This document shows positions 22,030 to 33,813 of a stretch of 64,000 nucleotides of DNA, piece by piece. The translations under genes were made by a program, and so were the position numbers. This stretch comes from Diphasiastrum complanatum. Taxonomy: Eukaryota; Streptophyta; Lycopodiopsida; Lycopodiales; Lycopodiaceae. The notes beneath the pieces were generated by a model. The model made no database searches, was not told the DNA's origin, and saw only the letters and a list, made by a program, of their open reading frames with translations. The DNA lies in the NCBI GenBank assembly GCA_029204225.1, contig CM055100.1:52019260-52083259 (forward strand), given 5' to 3'. Position 1 is the first letter of the stretch; each line of letters begins with the position of its first letter.

Positions 22030-24210
22030 CTTCCTCACACCTAGTTTGTTACATGAAACTCTATTCATCAAGTGGTTAGCACAAATGAGGGCTTCTCCCC
22101 AAAAAGACTTTGGTAAACTAGCATCAAGCCTCAAAGCTTTAGAACACTCACATAATGTACTATTTCTCCTCTTGGGTAGCCCATTTTGTTGATGAATATG
22201 GGGTCAAGATAACTCCTTTTTAATCCCTTCTTGGTAACAAAATTCCTTAAATTCATTGGAGATGTACTCTCCACAATTATCACTTCTAAAAGTCTTGATC
22301 TTGTAACCATAATGCTTTTCAACAAAGACTTGGAACTTGAGAAAGCTTTAAAATACTTGTGCTTTAGATGTAAGCAAGAAAACCCAACAATACCTTGAGT
22401 AATCATCTATGAATGTAACAAACATGGTGGAACCTCCATTTGTCTTTGTACTTGCAAAGTGTACATTTGAGTGGATCAACTCAAGTGGATGAGTTGTCTT
22501 TGTGATGGAGCTTGAGAAGGGATTCTTATGTGCTTTTGAAAGAGCACATGCTTCACACACCATCTCCTCTCTCGCTAAGGACTTTGGAAGGCCTAATGCA
22601 AGCTCCTCCTTGCACATGATCTCCAATGAGCTTGAGTTGATGTGGCCAAGTCTTTTGTGCCACAAAACATAGCTTGATAAATTGCTCTCCTCGGCCATGA
22701 TCACAATGTTAGTGTCCACAAAGGCATCAAGCTTGAACAACCTACCAAATCTTATGCCTTTTGAAATGATCTTTCCATCCTTCTTGATGTTACATACATT
22801 TGTGGTGAACTCCACAAGAAAACCATTTTCAAGCAATTGGCCTACACTAAGCAAGTTCTTAGTGATGCTAGGAATGTAAAGCACACCATATATCTTGATA
22901 TTTTTTTAAGATCCCAAGCACAAAGGTATTGATTATATTCTTTCTACCTTACAAGCACAATCATTTGCTATACAAATTCATTTGATAAGGCCATCATATG
23001 TTGAGAAGGCCGAGAAGTACTCTCTCTTGCTTGTCATGTGGGAGTGAACTCCACTATCTATCCATCAAGGTTCTTCTCTCTTCATGCTTGTAGATAAAAA
23101 ACTTGACATCATTAGAGAGATGTGAGCTCTCCTCTTCCTCTTGCCCTAGATTTGATTGGCTTTGGTCTTGCTTCCTCTTGAAAATCTTGCTAAAAAAGTA
23201 GCACTTGATCTTTGACTTATCCTTCTTGGGCTTGCTCGAGGTTGGAGTTGAAGATGCATCTTGATCTTCACCTTTGACTTGATTCTTCTTCAATGCACCT
23301 CCTTTGCATTTGGATTTACTTTTGCTCTTGAGGAAAAGAGCCTTGTCATCTCCATCATTGACTTGGTAAAGCTTTTCCACTCTTGTCTTGATGTGTGCTC
23401 TCCTACTTCCTCAGCCATGAGGACTCCTTGGAGATCTTCAAGGGAGGGCAACTTGCCCATGATTGCATAGCTTTGCACCAAGTTAGCAAAATCCACACTC
23501 AGTCCATTCAAAATCAATTGAACAATTCACTCTCATTAATAGGCTCTCCTATGTAAGCAAGCTCCTTGTTTAAGTCTTTAATTCTCAACACATATGAATG
23601 ACTACTCTCACCTTTTGCTTGGAAACATTGAAGAACTTGGTTCTTCAAGGATAGCAATTTTGAAGTGTTCTTAGATTCATTTATCTTTTGAAGAGTTTAC
23701 CATGCTTCTTGAGTCCAGATGCAAGCACCTACCTCCTTAAGAATCTCATTAGCTACATTCATTTGATACAATTGCCTCCTCCTTGATCTTGGCTTCACAA
23801 GGTGAATCAATTGCACATAACTGCCACTCCAAATTATCCCTATGAAATCAGTTGAATCATAGGAAGGAAAAGGTCTATCGTTGTTTTTACTTCTGACGAG
23901 CCTTTGATTCTTGGGTTAAGATGTTTATCCAAACTATTCCATCAATGCAAGCAAATGTGAACACAATTTTAGCTAGAATTGCATTCTAGGATGAGAACTT
24001 CACAAAATGCTTAGATTGACCCTAAATGGCACTTTCTAAGACTTAAATAAGCCTAAGAACGACCTGCTACAACTCCAAGAATGCTGATCTAGCTTCCTAT
24101 TCAGTGATTGAAAGCTATTCCTTGTTATAGACTCTACAAACCGAGTGGCATCTAGTAGGAGAAATTACAAAACTTGTTAATTTTGATCACCATAGCTCAT
24201 TTCTTGGTTT
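22030..24210 (-). pseudogene. Copia relic 3 (gag to integrase, minus strand)
   Basis: Minus-strand order from high to low coordinates is as follows. Gag occupies about 24000-23290 (LLSLKNQVLQCFQAK, VLMAEEVGEHTS). A decayed zinc-knuckle region occupies 23380-23054, with KIKCYFF where a CxxC is expected. Pre-integrase and integrase core occupy 22884-22348 (LLSVGQLLENGF, LWHKRLGHINSSSLEIM, FIDDYSRYCWVFLL), and the integrase end runs 22406-22070. The first integrase Asp is Asn (IHSNVHFAS). Several frameshifts and stops interrupt it. No reverse transcriptase is present: at about 22030 it meets the plus-strand Gypsy gag. Confidence 0.88.
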
Positions 24211-24223
24211 GGTTTTGATACCA
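24211..24223 (-). promoter_or_regulatory. Copia primer-binding site
   Basis: The minus strand reads TGGTATCAAAACC, a slightly changed initiator-Met tRNA type site, 5' of the gag relic and next to the proposed LTR. Confidence 0.75.
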
Positions 24224-24859
24224 TGTTCAAATAACAACAAATTGATTCCAAAAGGTCCTAGAAATGATGGAGAAAGCACCTAATTAAGATCCAATTTAGA
24301 TTATAAGGCTATAATACAAAACCATCTATTGATTCCTAGCTTATCTTGGCTTGAACTGCACTCTATGGCTCCAAAATCATGCAAAAAACTTCACACGTGA
24401 ATGTATGGCCTGCTCAGACCTAAGTACAATACCATCATCTTCAGATCAATTGAATCATTACAAGAAACCAAATTATCATAGCAAACAACACTCAAATTGT
24501 AGACAAAAACTAGTCATAAAGATAGATCTCAAATTTTCATCAAATTCCTTGGAAAATTCCACTGTATGCATATATACAAAATCGATTCGGATCTAAGGGT
24601 TTATGATTACCTCTGATCCATTCATGACCTAGACCTGACATCTAACCTTTTAGATCATAAGATCCACCCTAATTGGGAGTCCAGATCTTGAGATCCTTCA
24701 ACAAGGTAAAAATGCTATTTTTAGCTCCTATAAAATCTCTCCAATTTTTTTTTGTCAAATCAGAGGAATACATCTATCATCAGGGTGCATGTAGGGAATT
24801 GGAGGATCTCATTTTCTTTTAAGTTTGAATAAGTGATTTATTGTAATAATTTTAGAACA
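24224..24859 (-). mobile_element. proposed 5' LTR of Copia relic 3
   Basis: The inner edge TGTTCAAATAAC is fixed by the adjoining primer-binding site. The outer edge is placed at GAACA ending 24859 because it mirrors TGTTC and gives a plausible 636 bp. Other outer edges are possible. Confidence 0.45.
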
Positions 24860-25469
24860 TGTCATTTGTAAATACTCTTAAAGTTAAAGTTTTCTTGTTT
24901 TTTAGATTTAATGAGGTTAAGTCAACATTTGTAAAAAAAACATATCTATCATTTTAGCTAGTTTCATCTCTCATTTCAAATGATCTTGGAAGCTTTCAAA
25001 AAATTATTGAAATCTTTTAAATTGCATACTTTTGAAAAACTTAGTTATATATTTTTCAAAATTTTAAGTTTACATATTTAAAAAATTATTATCCATCGCA
25101 AGAAAATGCATTGATTAATTTTTTTGTAATTTTTGGTGGTTTGAATACAAAAATTTTAAACAACTCGTCTCAAATTAAAACATTTACAAAATGTAACTTT
25201 TTACAAATAATAAATAAATTTTAAAATTTAAGATTCAAAAATAAGGTGTGTTACCAAAAAATCGTAAAAGCTTTTTAAACGGGTATCTCCGCCATTTTCT
25301 CTTTCAAAACATTTCATATTAAAACTGTTCCAATTGCAATATTACTTGCCTCAGTTCTCCTGACGTAAAGTAAATCTGGATTTGTAATCTATAAAATGGG
25401 AGCTGAAACAATCAGGGTCTTAAGTTTCTCCAAACTCTGATTCAGTTTCTCATTCCAAAGAACAAACAG
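24860..25469. other. AT-rich non-coding stretch
   Basis: Very AT-rich sequence with many T/A runs. No gene, RNA or repeat array is supported. It may be downstream sequence of the minus-strand Gypsy relic. Confidence 0.45.
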
Positions 25470-26200
25470 ACTAAGTTGATTCCTCCTTTTTTTTTTTTGG
25501 TTAGCAATCCTTTTTGTGAGATTATTGAACAGTGTCACTACTTTACCGTAATCCTCAATAAGTCTTCAAAAAAAAATTCCATAAATCCTAATAATAATTT
25601 AACTTGCTTTATAGTTTGTAAAATTGGCCTATCACCACTATCTTGATTTTATTGTCGTCAATCTAAACCCCATAAGTAGTAATTTTATCCTCGTCAATCT
25701 TGAACCCATAAGCAGTGATCTTATGACCGAGATAAACCAATGCATGCTTAAAGAATTTACACTTGGATTCCTTAGTGTAGAGTAACTCCTACCAAAGTTT
25801 CATCAAAACAGTTCTAATATGTTCCTCAAAGGTCTTATTGTATACAAGAATATCATCTAGAAGCACTACCACAAACTTCTTCAAATATGGATGAAACAAA
25901 TTGTTCATCATTTGTTGGAGCGTTTGTTAAACCAAATGACAACACTAATAACTCATCATGGCCAAATCTAGTACGAAATCTAGTCTTTTGGACATCTTCC
26001 AATTTAGTCCTTATCTGATGGTACCCTAAGTGAATCAATCTTCATGAAGTATTTAGCCTCACCTAAGCGATTTACAAGGTTCATCCATATTGGGTAATGG
26101 ATACTTATTTTTAATAGTCACTTTGTTCAACCTCTTGTAATCCACGCACATCTGAAACCTCCATTCTTCTTCCATTAGAGAAAATTTCGATATCAAAAGG
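25470..26200 (-). pseudogene. Gypsy reverse transcriptase relic
   Basis: Minus-strand fragments read QMCVDYKRLNKVTIKNKYPL (about 26160-26080), GYHQIRTKLEDVQKTRFRTR then LSFGLTNAPTN (26038-25900), and LLDDILV-like text after a shift near 25855. These are blocks of the Gypsy RT, with a catalytic LDD region readable in another frame. The further downstream text HALVYLGHKI suggests the RT thumb. Stops and shifts abound. Confidence 0.85.
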
Positions 26201-26219
26201 GCCTTATTAGAAAAAACGC

Positions 26220-27560
26220 CTTATTAAGAGAACGTTAGAGAGAGAATAATAATGACCGAAATTTTTTTCTCATTTTTTTAGTTTTCGATATTGTCCACCG
26301 TCTAACTTGTGTGGTTGGCTCATTCTTTGAAGTCACATTAACAATGTGCATGAAACAAAGCACGTTGTCAAGAAACAAAGCAAGCGCCACAAGCGGGAGA
26401 AAATTTCCTCCAAAATATCATGTGTAAAAGAGTACGCAACTCGTAAAGCCCATGATCAATATTTGTAGATCGAAATTTTGCATAAATAGAACTTCTAGTC
26501 TTTTAAATTTTTTTGGTCATGTTGTCAGACTAATTTGCATTGCACCTTGTCGAATACTTGTGAGTCTTCTAGAGAATGACTATGAGGAGCTTTGTGAGTA
26601 AGCTTTAGCAATGTGGGCTCCTTTTGTAGCTTTTCATTGATGCTATATATCTTGTTTTTCCAGGTGCTAATTGCTTTTCGTAGAGAGTTCAGGTTTATTG
26701 TTATTCTACTCCCCCTTAGATTAATAGATGATATTTTTGTAGATAACGTAGTTGATGTTTCCAACTTATTGGTTGAGTAAGATGTTCCCTCTGATATTAA
26801 TTCATAAAAGTAGTAATTTTATTTTTTTACCTTGTCGAATTGTGATATGAAATTCAAGCAATAGAGAGTACTCTTAATTTTCAAACAAAAGCAAGCTCAC
26901 ACATTTCACTTTTTCTTGGTACTAATATGTACAGACAATTGTTGAGGTGAGATATCACTACCATGCAAGGATCTGCATCTTTGGTAAGAGAACTTGTCTA
27001 TTCTCGTGTGGTTTTGATATGTATACGAGGTGATATATCACTATCACGCAAGAATCTCCATTTTTGGTAAGAGAACTTGTCTATTCTCACATGGTTCCAA
27101 TATTTACGGGCAATTGCTGAGGTGAGATCTCGCTATCACGCGAGTATTTGCAATTTGGTAAGAGAACTTGTCTATTCTCCCGTGGTTCCGATATGTACGA
27201 ATATTTGATGATGTGGTATAAGTTCTATTTGACTTTGTTATTAATGTATAGGATTAAGGATTTGGATCAAAACCTTTGATTAGCCATAACTTTTTTATTT
27301 GAATTGGATGGAGATGAGGTAAAATGCAAAAATGATCTACTCTAGGCATAGACTTCAATGGAATGATAACATCTTGCATATGATTCCATAAAAATATAAA
27401 AAATGTCTAGGAAAGTTAGTGTTGTTCTACTCATCCTTAGTTTAATAGCTGATGTTGTTATAGATGATGTTTTGCAGCTTCTTGCAGGTTGGCCCTCTTT
27501 AACCATAAGTTTTAAGAATCAGGAAGTTAGGAGTTTTGCGGGCAACAAGTACCGTTAAAT
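26220..27560. mobile_element. probable insertion splitting the minus-strand Gypsy
   Basis: The Gypsy coding relic is continuous in order before (29345-27690) and after (26200-25470) but interrupted here by about 1.4 kb without RT content. This segment carries a three-fold tandem repeat at 26926-27200 and a direct repeat pair near 26709-26765 and 27424-27480 (CCTTAG-TTAATAG-TGATG). No protein is recognised. It could be a non-autonomous element or rearranged DNA. Confidence 0.4.
26926..27200 (+). repeat. three tandem units of about 82-92 bp
   Basis: Three consecutive units starting near 26943, 27026 and 27117 share GAGGTGAGATATCACTATCA, then GGTAAGAGAACTTGTCTATT and a GTGGTTCCGATATGTAC-like end. 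Identity between units is roughly three quarters by eye. There are no unrelated spacers, so this is a short minisatellite. Confidence 0.85.
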
Positions 27561-27567
27561 CATAACT

Positions 27568-28241
27568 TCAGACCTTGTCCCGCGGGAGTTTTGAAATGTC
27601 CAAAAATATTACCGGAAGACTCCAAACTTTTTTAGGCTGACCAACAACGTTACTAAAAACTTTATTGGACCAAATAGTTGAATATTCAATAAAAGTATCT
27701 TGATAAAAGGCACTTTTGATGCTCAGACTATCTCTAATGGCTTTCAAAAGAACATGAGTGCCCCATGGTGACTTACTAGCTTTGATATGTTCCATTCTCA
27801 GATAATTTTCTATTTGACTCGAAATCTCTATCTTCTCTTTATGAGAAAACCTGTAAGGCTGTCTAGAGATAGGCTGAAATTAACTCTATCATGTGGTCTA
27901 CTGATCTAGACGGCAGTAAACCATGAGATAATTATGATGGAAATAGATATCATTGCTTGTTCATGATCTAAATTTATAGAGTTAAGAATTATTGAAAATT
28001 CACAACCATTTAGAAATACATATGAAACATCCACAATAGGAATAACAAACATTAAAAGAACCTGGTACTTTAAATAATTAAATGCTTCCATTATATTAAC
28101 TGTAGAAATCCATCCGATGGATTTACAAAATTGCTACCAAATAAAATAACTACCTTATGACCCTCCTTGAAAGTGAGAACATGCTTTTCAAAATCAATAG
28201 CGAGAGAAGGTGATTTATCAAATAACATTCACAACCAAAAA
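27568..28241 (-). pseudogene. Gypsy protease-RT linker relic
   Basis: On the minus strand, KPSLAIDFEKHVLTFKEG and, after shifts, MEHIKASKSPWGTHVLLKAI match the Gypsy region leading into RT (family 'I-x-P-S-x-S-P-W-x-x-P-V-L'). The RT core then continues only below 26200, so the element is split. Confidence 0.6.
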
Positions 28242-29345
28242 CTAAATGTATATGGCTAGGTCCAAAACATGAAAATTAACTAATTCTCTATAATCTTTTT
28301 TCACTAGGAGATTTGGCACTTTCACGTTCCAAATCTCTAGCTCTACTTTTGAAGCTAGATAAACTCTGTATTTATGATTGTTGGCTTCAGTTGTCAAACT
28401 GAGTTTTTGCACAAGACAAAAATTAATAAAATTATGAGTAGAACCATTGTCTAATAAAATATTAGCTTCTTGATCTTTAATTGTGTCTGTTAATCGAAAT
28501 AGTTCATTAGGCAAAAAAGAAGTGGTACTAAAAGAACATGCACACTCATAATCAAACAAGTTAATTTCCAAAGTTTTACCTTTATCACTAGGGATTTTGA
28601 TTATCTATGTCGCATGTTTTTTCCTTTCCAGAGAAAATTTTATCATATGTGTTGCAAATGAAACACAAATTTGTCGTTTTAGCCTTTATTAGAGACATAG
28701 AATTGTTCATCTTCTTTTTCTTTGGTGGTTCTGATGCCATTTGATCCAATTCATCGAAATACTTTGGAGCTCGGTCTGGACGTCACTTTTTCCCTTTCTT
28801 GGTTTTCGAAGTGGTTGGGATTTATTGAAATTGCTTCTTGAACGTTACCACTGTAGAATCATATGCTTTCACTATCCAACAAGCATCTTTGAGGTTCTAA
28901 AGCACAGTTCTTCTACATTCGTTCTGATAATAGACATGCAACCCTAGGACAAACTGCCAAACTTCCAATTTAGGATCAAATGATGAAACTCAGTTCCAGA
29001 GATCCATGAATTCTTGGATATAAGAGTCTAAGCTCTTACTCCCCATGTTGCAATTCGCAACTTTTGGGAATAATCAACGTCATCTGCAATAACAAAAGCT
29101 TTCTTGAACACTTCCGCAAATGCTTCCAAGGTTGTGGGCTTGATTGTCAGATCACACCACCACGATGATGCCTTGCCGCATAGAAACAAAACCACTCTCC
29201 CGATCTTTTTTCTCCTCATGAACACCATGTAGATTAAAATAACTGCTCCACTTAACAAGCCAGTCCTCCACAACTTCTGGCTTTTTCTCCTTCTTCTCCC
29301 CCGAGTAAGTCTTAGGTAATCTAACTTCCAATATGGTCTAATCAC
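28242..29345 (-). pseudogene. Gypsy gag and protease relic
   Basis: Minus-strand gag reads VVLFLCGKASSWWCDL and LEAFAEVFKKAF (29345-29028). Protease reads EANILLDNGSTHNFIN (28500-28420), equivalent to the family's V-D-S-G-A-T-H-N-F-I. A weak zinc-knuckle-like region lies near 28640. Several frameshifts separate the parts. It forms one element with the pieces at 27568-28241 and 25470-26200. Confidence 0.82.
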
Positions 29346-29989
29346 TAATTATAGTTCATTAAAAAAATAATTCAACAAATTGGGAAAATCTGAGATTTTT
29401 GGATTTTTGAAATTTAATTTTAAAAAAAATTACCTAACTTAAAAATTTAACAAAAAATACAGTTAGTGCAAAGGCAATGAAAAAAAAGGACATACAGTTC
29501 GATTGCTAGTGCCACTATCATAATGTCAATCCGACATGTAAATCATATGACATAAACTGTAAAACATCATTACATAAGCTTTTATGTAAAATCCAGTTCT
29601 ACGAAATCCATCAACCATTTTCACTAATTGATGACCCAACCGTTAGAGCACATTCGTGTGACCACTCAAAATGATTGTAAATCTATCATGCATGTCAGAA
29701 CCACTTACGAAATGACCATGCAACAAATCTCCACAAGTACATTACATCAAATTAGGAAAAGCACAGACATGCAACATAACATTTCACGATTTTGACAACT
29801 TTACTCTCAAAACTGCCAAGATTTCAAATGGCCATAACTTGAGCTATAGTGCACCACCATTAGGTTTGTTTTGAAAGCTCATATTTTAAAGTTAGTTCAG
29901 TTTCAAATGATGACTCAGCATCGTCTCCTGCGTAAGAGCCTTTCCAGAGTTAGGTTGAGAGTTAAAGCACTGAAGAGATACTTTTCTCT

Positions 29990-30121
29990 TTTTAGTTAGT
30001 TTGGTTTTAGTTATGTTGTTTTGACGACATTGCTGCATCTTGGTGCCATCCATTTTGATGTACTTGTTCGTCTTATATGCCTTTTGGCATGGAAAAGACG
30101 TTAATAAAGCTTCTTCTTCTT
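29990..30121 (+). mobile_element. LINE- or SINE-type 3' end
   Basis: The hairpin ATGCC-TTTT-GGCAT (30077-30090), then GGAAAAGACGTTAATAAAGC and a (TTC)n tail, match the 3' ends of the LINEs at 42.1 kb and 54.6 kb. The sequence upstream has no LINE coding content, so this is either a severely 5'-truncated LINE or a SINE using the same 3' end. Confidence 0.6.
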
Positions 30122-30367
30122 AAAATTTGATGGATAGTCAAATTTTAAGTATGCATAAAACCACGATTCTTGTTCTTAAAAAATCATGTAGTGGCATCAA
30201 AAGAGTAGCACACCATGTGCTACCATTTTGTTGGATCATGGGTAAAAGAAAATCACTAAACTCACAAAAAATTTACTTGCAGAATGTCAAAACCCAAAAA
30301 AATTTATGATCTGAGTCTTGAATTGTTAAAGATCGTTTTTATAGTGGACCATGATCTATTGCAAGCA

Positions 30368-30387
30368 ACACACACACCAACAGAGTT

Positions 30388-30423
<36 letters not shown>
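30368..30423 (+). repeat. (GT)n microsatellite with a 14-bp hairpin
   Basis: ACACACACACCAAC (30368-30381) pairs perfectly with GTTGGTGTGTGTGT (30385-30398) around a 3-base loop, after which the (GT) run continues to 30423. Confidence 0.88.
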
Positions 30424-30424
<1 letters not shown>

Positions 30425-33400
30425 TCCATTGACTAAATATATGTTGATCATTGAAATGGTACCTTCAATTGGTATTATAGCCATGTCATATAGGTGGCAC
30501 TTCTTTGTTTGAGGAGAGAAATCATTTAAGAGTTCAACAACAATTCTTGTGGAATTGAGGATTTGAATCTCATGGAGGATCATTCTTGTAAAGACGAGAA
30601 ATTTGAGCATGAAGGAAATAGTAGATTACTCAAAGCAATTTTTAATGAAAAGAAAAAATTATTTTTGTAGTGAAAACTTAGCATAAAAGACAAGAGCTTA
30701 TTGTTGAAAAATTAATGCAGTAGTAGAGACAAAACCAATGTAAAGAAATAGTTGCATAGGGAGAACATCAACTAACCTAAGGAGAGAGATGGACAAAAGA
30801 AATCATTGTAGAGGGAGAAATGTTTATTGAAGATAGCCTAGTGTACGTTGAAAGGACAACATTATCTGGAAGCTATTTGAAAGAAATCTTTGAGAATTTT
30901 CCACTGCTGAATTTTGTGCTGAAGGAATTATGTGCTAGTGTAAAAAGAGACTTTGTGAAGGAAAGTGCTGAAATTATGCAATAGACAAACTTGCGTGAAG
31001 AGTTTGTAGCCAAGGCTTACTAGATCAAACGCATGTGGCTGCTCGCCACATTCAGCAAGATTCTCTTGGAGAACCTCATGTTAAAACTCAATCTGTCCTT
31101 CATCAAAGTTTGCCATAATTTTATATTACAATTCGGCTAAAGCAAACGATAGTCATCCTGATAATGGAAGCAAAAAAATATTAGGGATCTCTTTATTACT
31201 TGTATTTTTAAAACCTCGCTCACATAGAGCTTTATGGGGTATGACAATGAAACCTCGCTCGCATAGAGGCAAGACAATGAAGCCAAAGAAAAACCATTGT
31301 GTGATTGTGGAGTGCTTGTTCACGGGCTTTTGCTAGTGATTAAATTAATCACTTGCTAAGGTAACTGCAAACTTATCCATGGAGGGTAAGTTCTTCTAGC
31401 TTAATGAAATTTACTGAAGAAAGTCACAAATCAAGAAACATTCTCCATTCACATAGTAAAGGCAATCCAACTCGGATGCAAATGGAAGTAGTTTATTTTT
31501 ATGCTCAATGATGGCAATATACATACAGATTTTATGGCATTTCAATAAGCAATCAATGAGTACTAAGTTCTCACAAAGATACAAATTGTCATGAGCCAAT
31601 TATAGCATCCTAAGATTTAAATCATTCATTAGTATCACACTATCATGGTAAAACAAAAAATCAAGAAAATAGACAAGAAAACAAAAAATTAAACAAAATG
31701 TAGAAAGCTTCATCAAATGAGACAATGAAGGATAGAATCATCCATTGAATAGTCATTCATTACGTAGGGGCATAAAACTAGAGCACAATCAAGCTCTTAT
31801 GTGAAGGTAGGCCCATGAACCACCAATATGCAAGAGCCATAGCTCTCAAGAAGAGAAGCTCCTCTCATTGGAGAGAATTCAAAACTAGTAAATATATAAT
31901 AATCTCCAAATTTAGCATGATCTCTATAGTGACCTTTTGTGCCTCTAAATGAGTTTGGGACCTTATTTGGCTGAGTTGGGCCTTCTTACCATTATTACAA
32001 AGCCCGCCATTAACAAAGATAGAGCAGGTGCTTATGCTTCCTTATTAATTACATTACGAAGTTTATTTTACTCTAATTTACCACCATGGCCATATTTAGC
32101 ATTACTTATTATTGAGCACCAGGGGTAATTACATCTGAGACATGAGACTCCCCATATTTAAGCATTTTTGTCCAAAAAATTGAAGAGTATGACTTTTCAT
32201 CAAAGTGTCATGTTCCATGAATCATTTGGCGATTGTAAAACATCTATAGCCACCTTTGAAGTATGAATAATGCTCCCAGGTAATGTTCTCATCGGTAACT
32301 GAATTCAAAACCAGTCAATTGACTGAGTAGGGATCCATTGCTCACAGGTCAGCACTGATCTGCTTTCAGCCTACCTCATATCTTTGATGCAGGGCAATCA
32401 TTTTGGGAGGCTTGCTCACGGGTGCAGATGAATCAGACTTCATTGAGTTAGATCTGATTGCTACAGAGGAGCCGTCTTGCTTGCTCTCGAGTGTAGACAA
32501 CTGTTTTTCAGCAGCACCTGATCGCTGCTGCCATTTGTGCAGCATGCAAAAGGCCTACCTGCAGTCAGCAGCTCATTGGCAGAAACAGAGATTAGGGTGC
32601 CCGTGTAGTTCATGGGTCCGGGTGGTTGTGAGAAGAAAAACTCGAAGGGGGGGGGGGGTGAGGGGGGGGCTGGTTTAGGTTATTCTTTCCTAATTACTAT
32701 GTCCTTTTTTGAAGGGCTAGTTATTTGCACTATAATTGAGTTACTTGACCCAAAATGACATTACAAGCACATAAAATACATATTCTGGGATACATGATAG
32801 ACACTACCTATGTTTCAAACCAATAATATGAGATTTTCATTGCAGCTTGTCAATAGACTATGTGAACTACATTTACTAAAGAAAAGATCGTGGAATCCAT
32901 CTGAAAATAAGACTGTCGAAATCATCTTTGTGTAAGAAATATTTTGCTGCCAGATAATCAAGTAAACATCATAAATTGAGTTTATAATCAAGAAACCCCC
33001 CAAGGAAGAACTTGTGAAAAGAAGAACAATAACTATGGTCACTAAAATCGTGCCATTTGGAAGTGTAACACCAAGGGGTTTTTTGATGCCAAGTTGAAGC
33101 TTAAGAAATCCATACCATCAAGTCATGGAAAGACAATTGGATGCAACATTAACTTGAATTCTACTTATCTATTGAACCAAGAGAATTGGATCAACTCTTG
33201 CATATCATAATTTAATATTCTTCCTAGAAAGGTTACACATTCCATGAATGTAAAGTCATACTTAGTGATATGTTTATCTCGGTTTACTTTGAAGTAAGCT
33301 CAGCAATGACATTTGCTGCACCACAGGCTGCCTTTCTCTAATTCTGCAAGATACCCAGTACATATATATGTGTGCGTCGGTGTATTTTAGGCCAAACCAG

Positions 33401-33519
33401 ACCATTGGTGCACACACTGTCAGAAGCCACCAATAAAATGTTGGAAAAATTGAGCCTAGCAATTAGGACGACAACATAAGCATTTCCATTCCAAAATATC
33501 CATCAACTTAGAAGCATCT
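30424..33519. other. non-coding stretch upstream of the kinase gene's 3' side
   Basis: No supportable gene. A 90-codon frame at 32403-32678 ends in a G-rich stretch (12 G at 32647-32658, 8 G at 32662-32669) and has no recognisable domain. The remainder is AT-rich. Confidence 0.45.
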
Positions 33520-33590
33520 AAGGGGTTGGCTCAGTTGGTTAGCTTGGTATCTCTTTGGTCCCAAAGTTCATTCAAACCAGTTACAACCCA
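33520..33590 (+). mobile_element. tRNA-derived SINE-like relic (A and B box pattern)
   Basis: TGGCTCAGTTGG at 33527-33538 is an exact Pol III A-box pattern. CATTCAAACC at 33569-33578 is a degraded B box at normal tRNA spacing. The flanking sequence does not fold as a tRNA, so a decayed SINE head or tRNA pseudogene is likely. Confidence 0.45.
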
Positions 33591-33673
33591 AGATGCATTT
33601 ACGCTAGAAGCAATGAACTAATGTTTACATTTTCAATATCACAAAATAATGCTTCACTCCCCCAATTTGCACT

Positions 33674-33696
33674 GGGGGAGGGGGGCGCGGGGTGGG
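33674..33696 (+). other. G-quadruplex-type motif
   Basis: GGGGGAGGGGGG, CGC, GGGG, T, GGG forms four G runs within 23 bases, about 120 bp beyond the stop codon of the THE1-like gene (C-rich in its sense strand). Confidence 0.8.
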
Positions 33697-33813
33697 TTTG
33701 ATTTGCCAGCACACGGACGAGAGAAAGGACAAACGCACAAATGCTCATTCCAAGCAAAAAATGCCAACATAGAGATAGCATTCTTTTGGGAAAAGTTTAT
33801 CGGCCCTGAAAAT

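Noticed and set aside
26926-27200. Regular repeat that might look like a CRISPR array
   Set aside because: Units are directly adjacent with no unique spacers, and the genome is clearly a plant.
32403-32678. 91-codon plus-strand frame
   Set aside because: No domain, runs into a poly(G) stretch, and lacks splice or start context; treated as chance.
33527-33578. Functional tRNA gene
   Set aside because: Only the A box is intact; acceptor stem and T-arm pairing could not be made.
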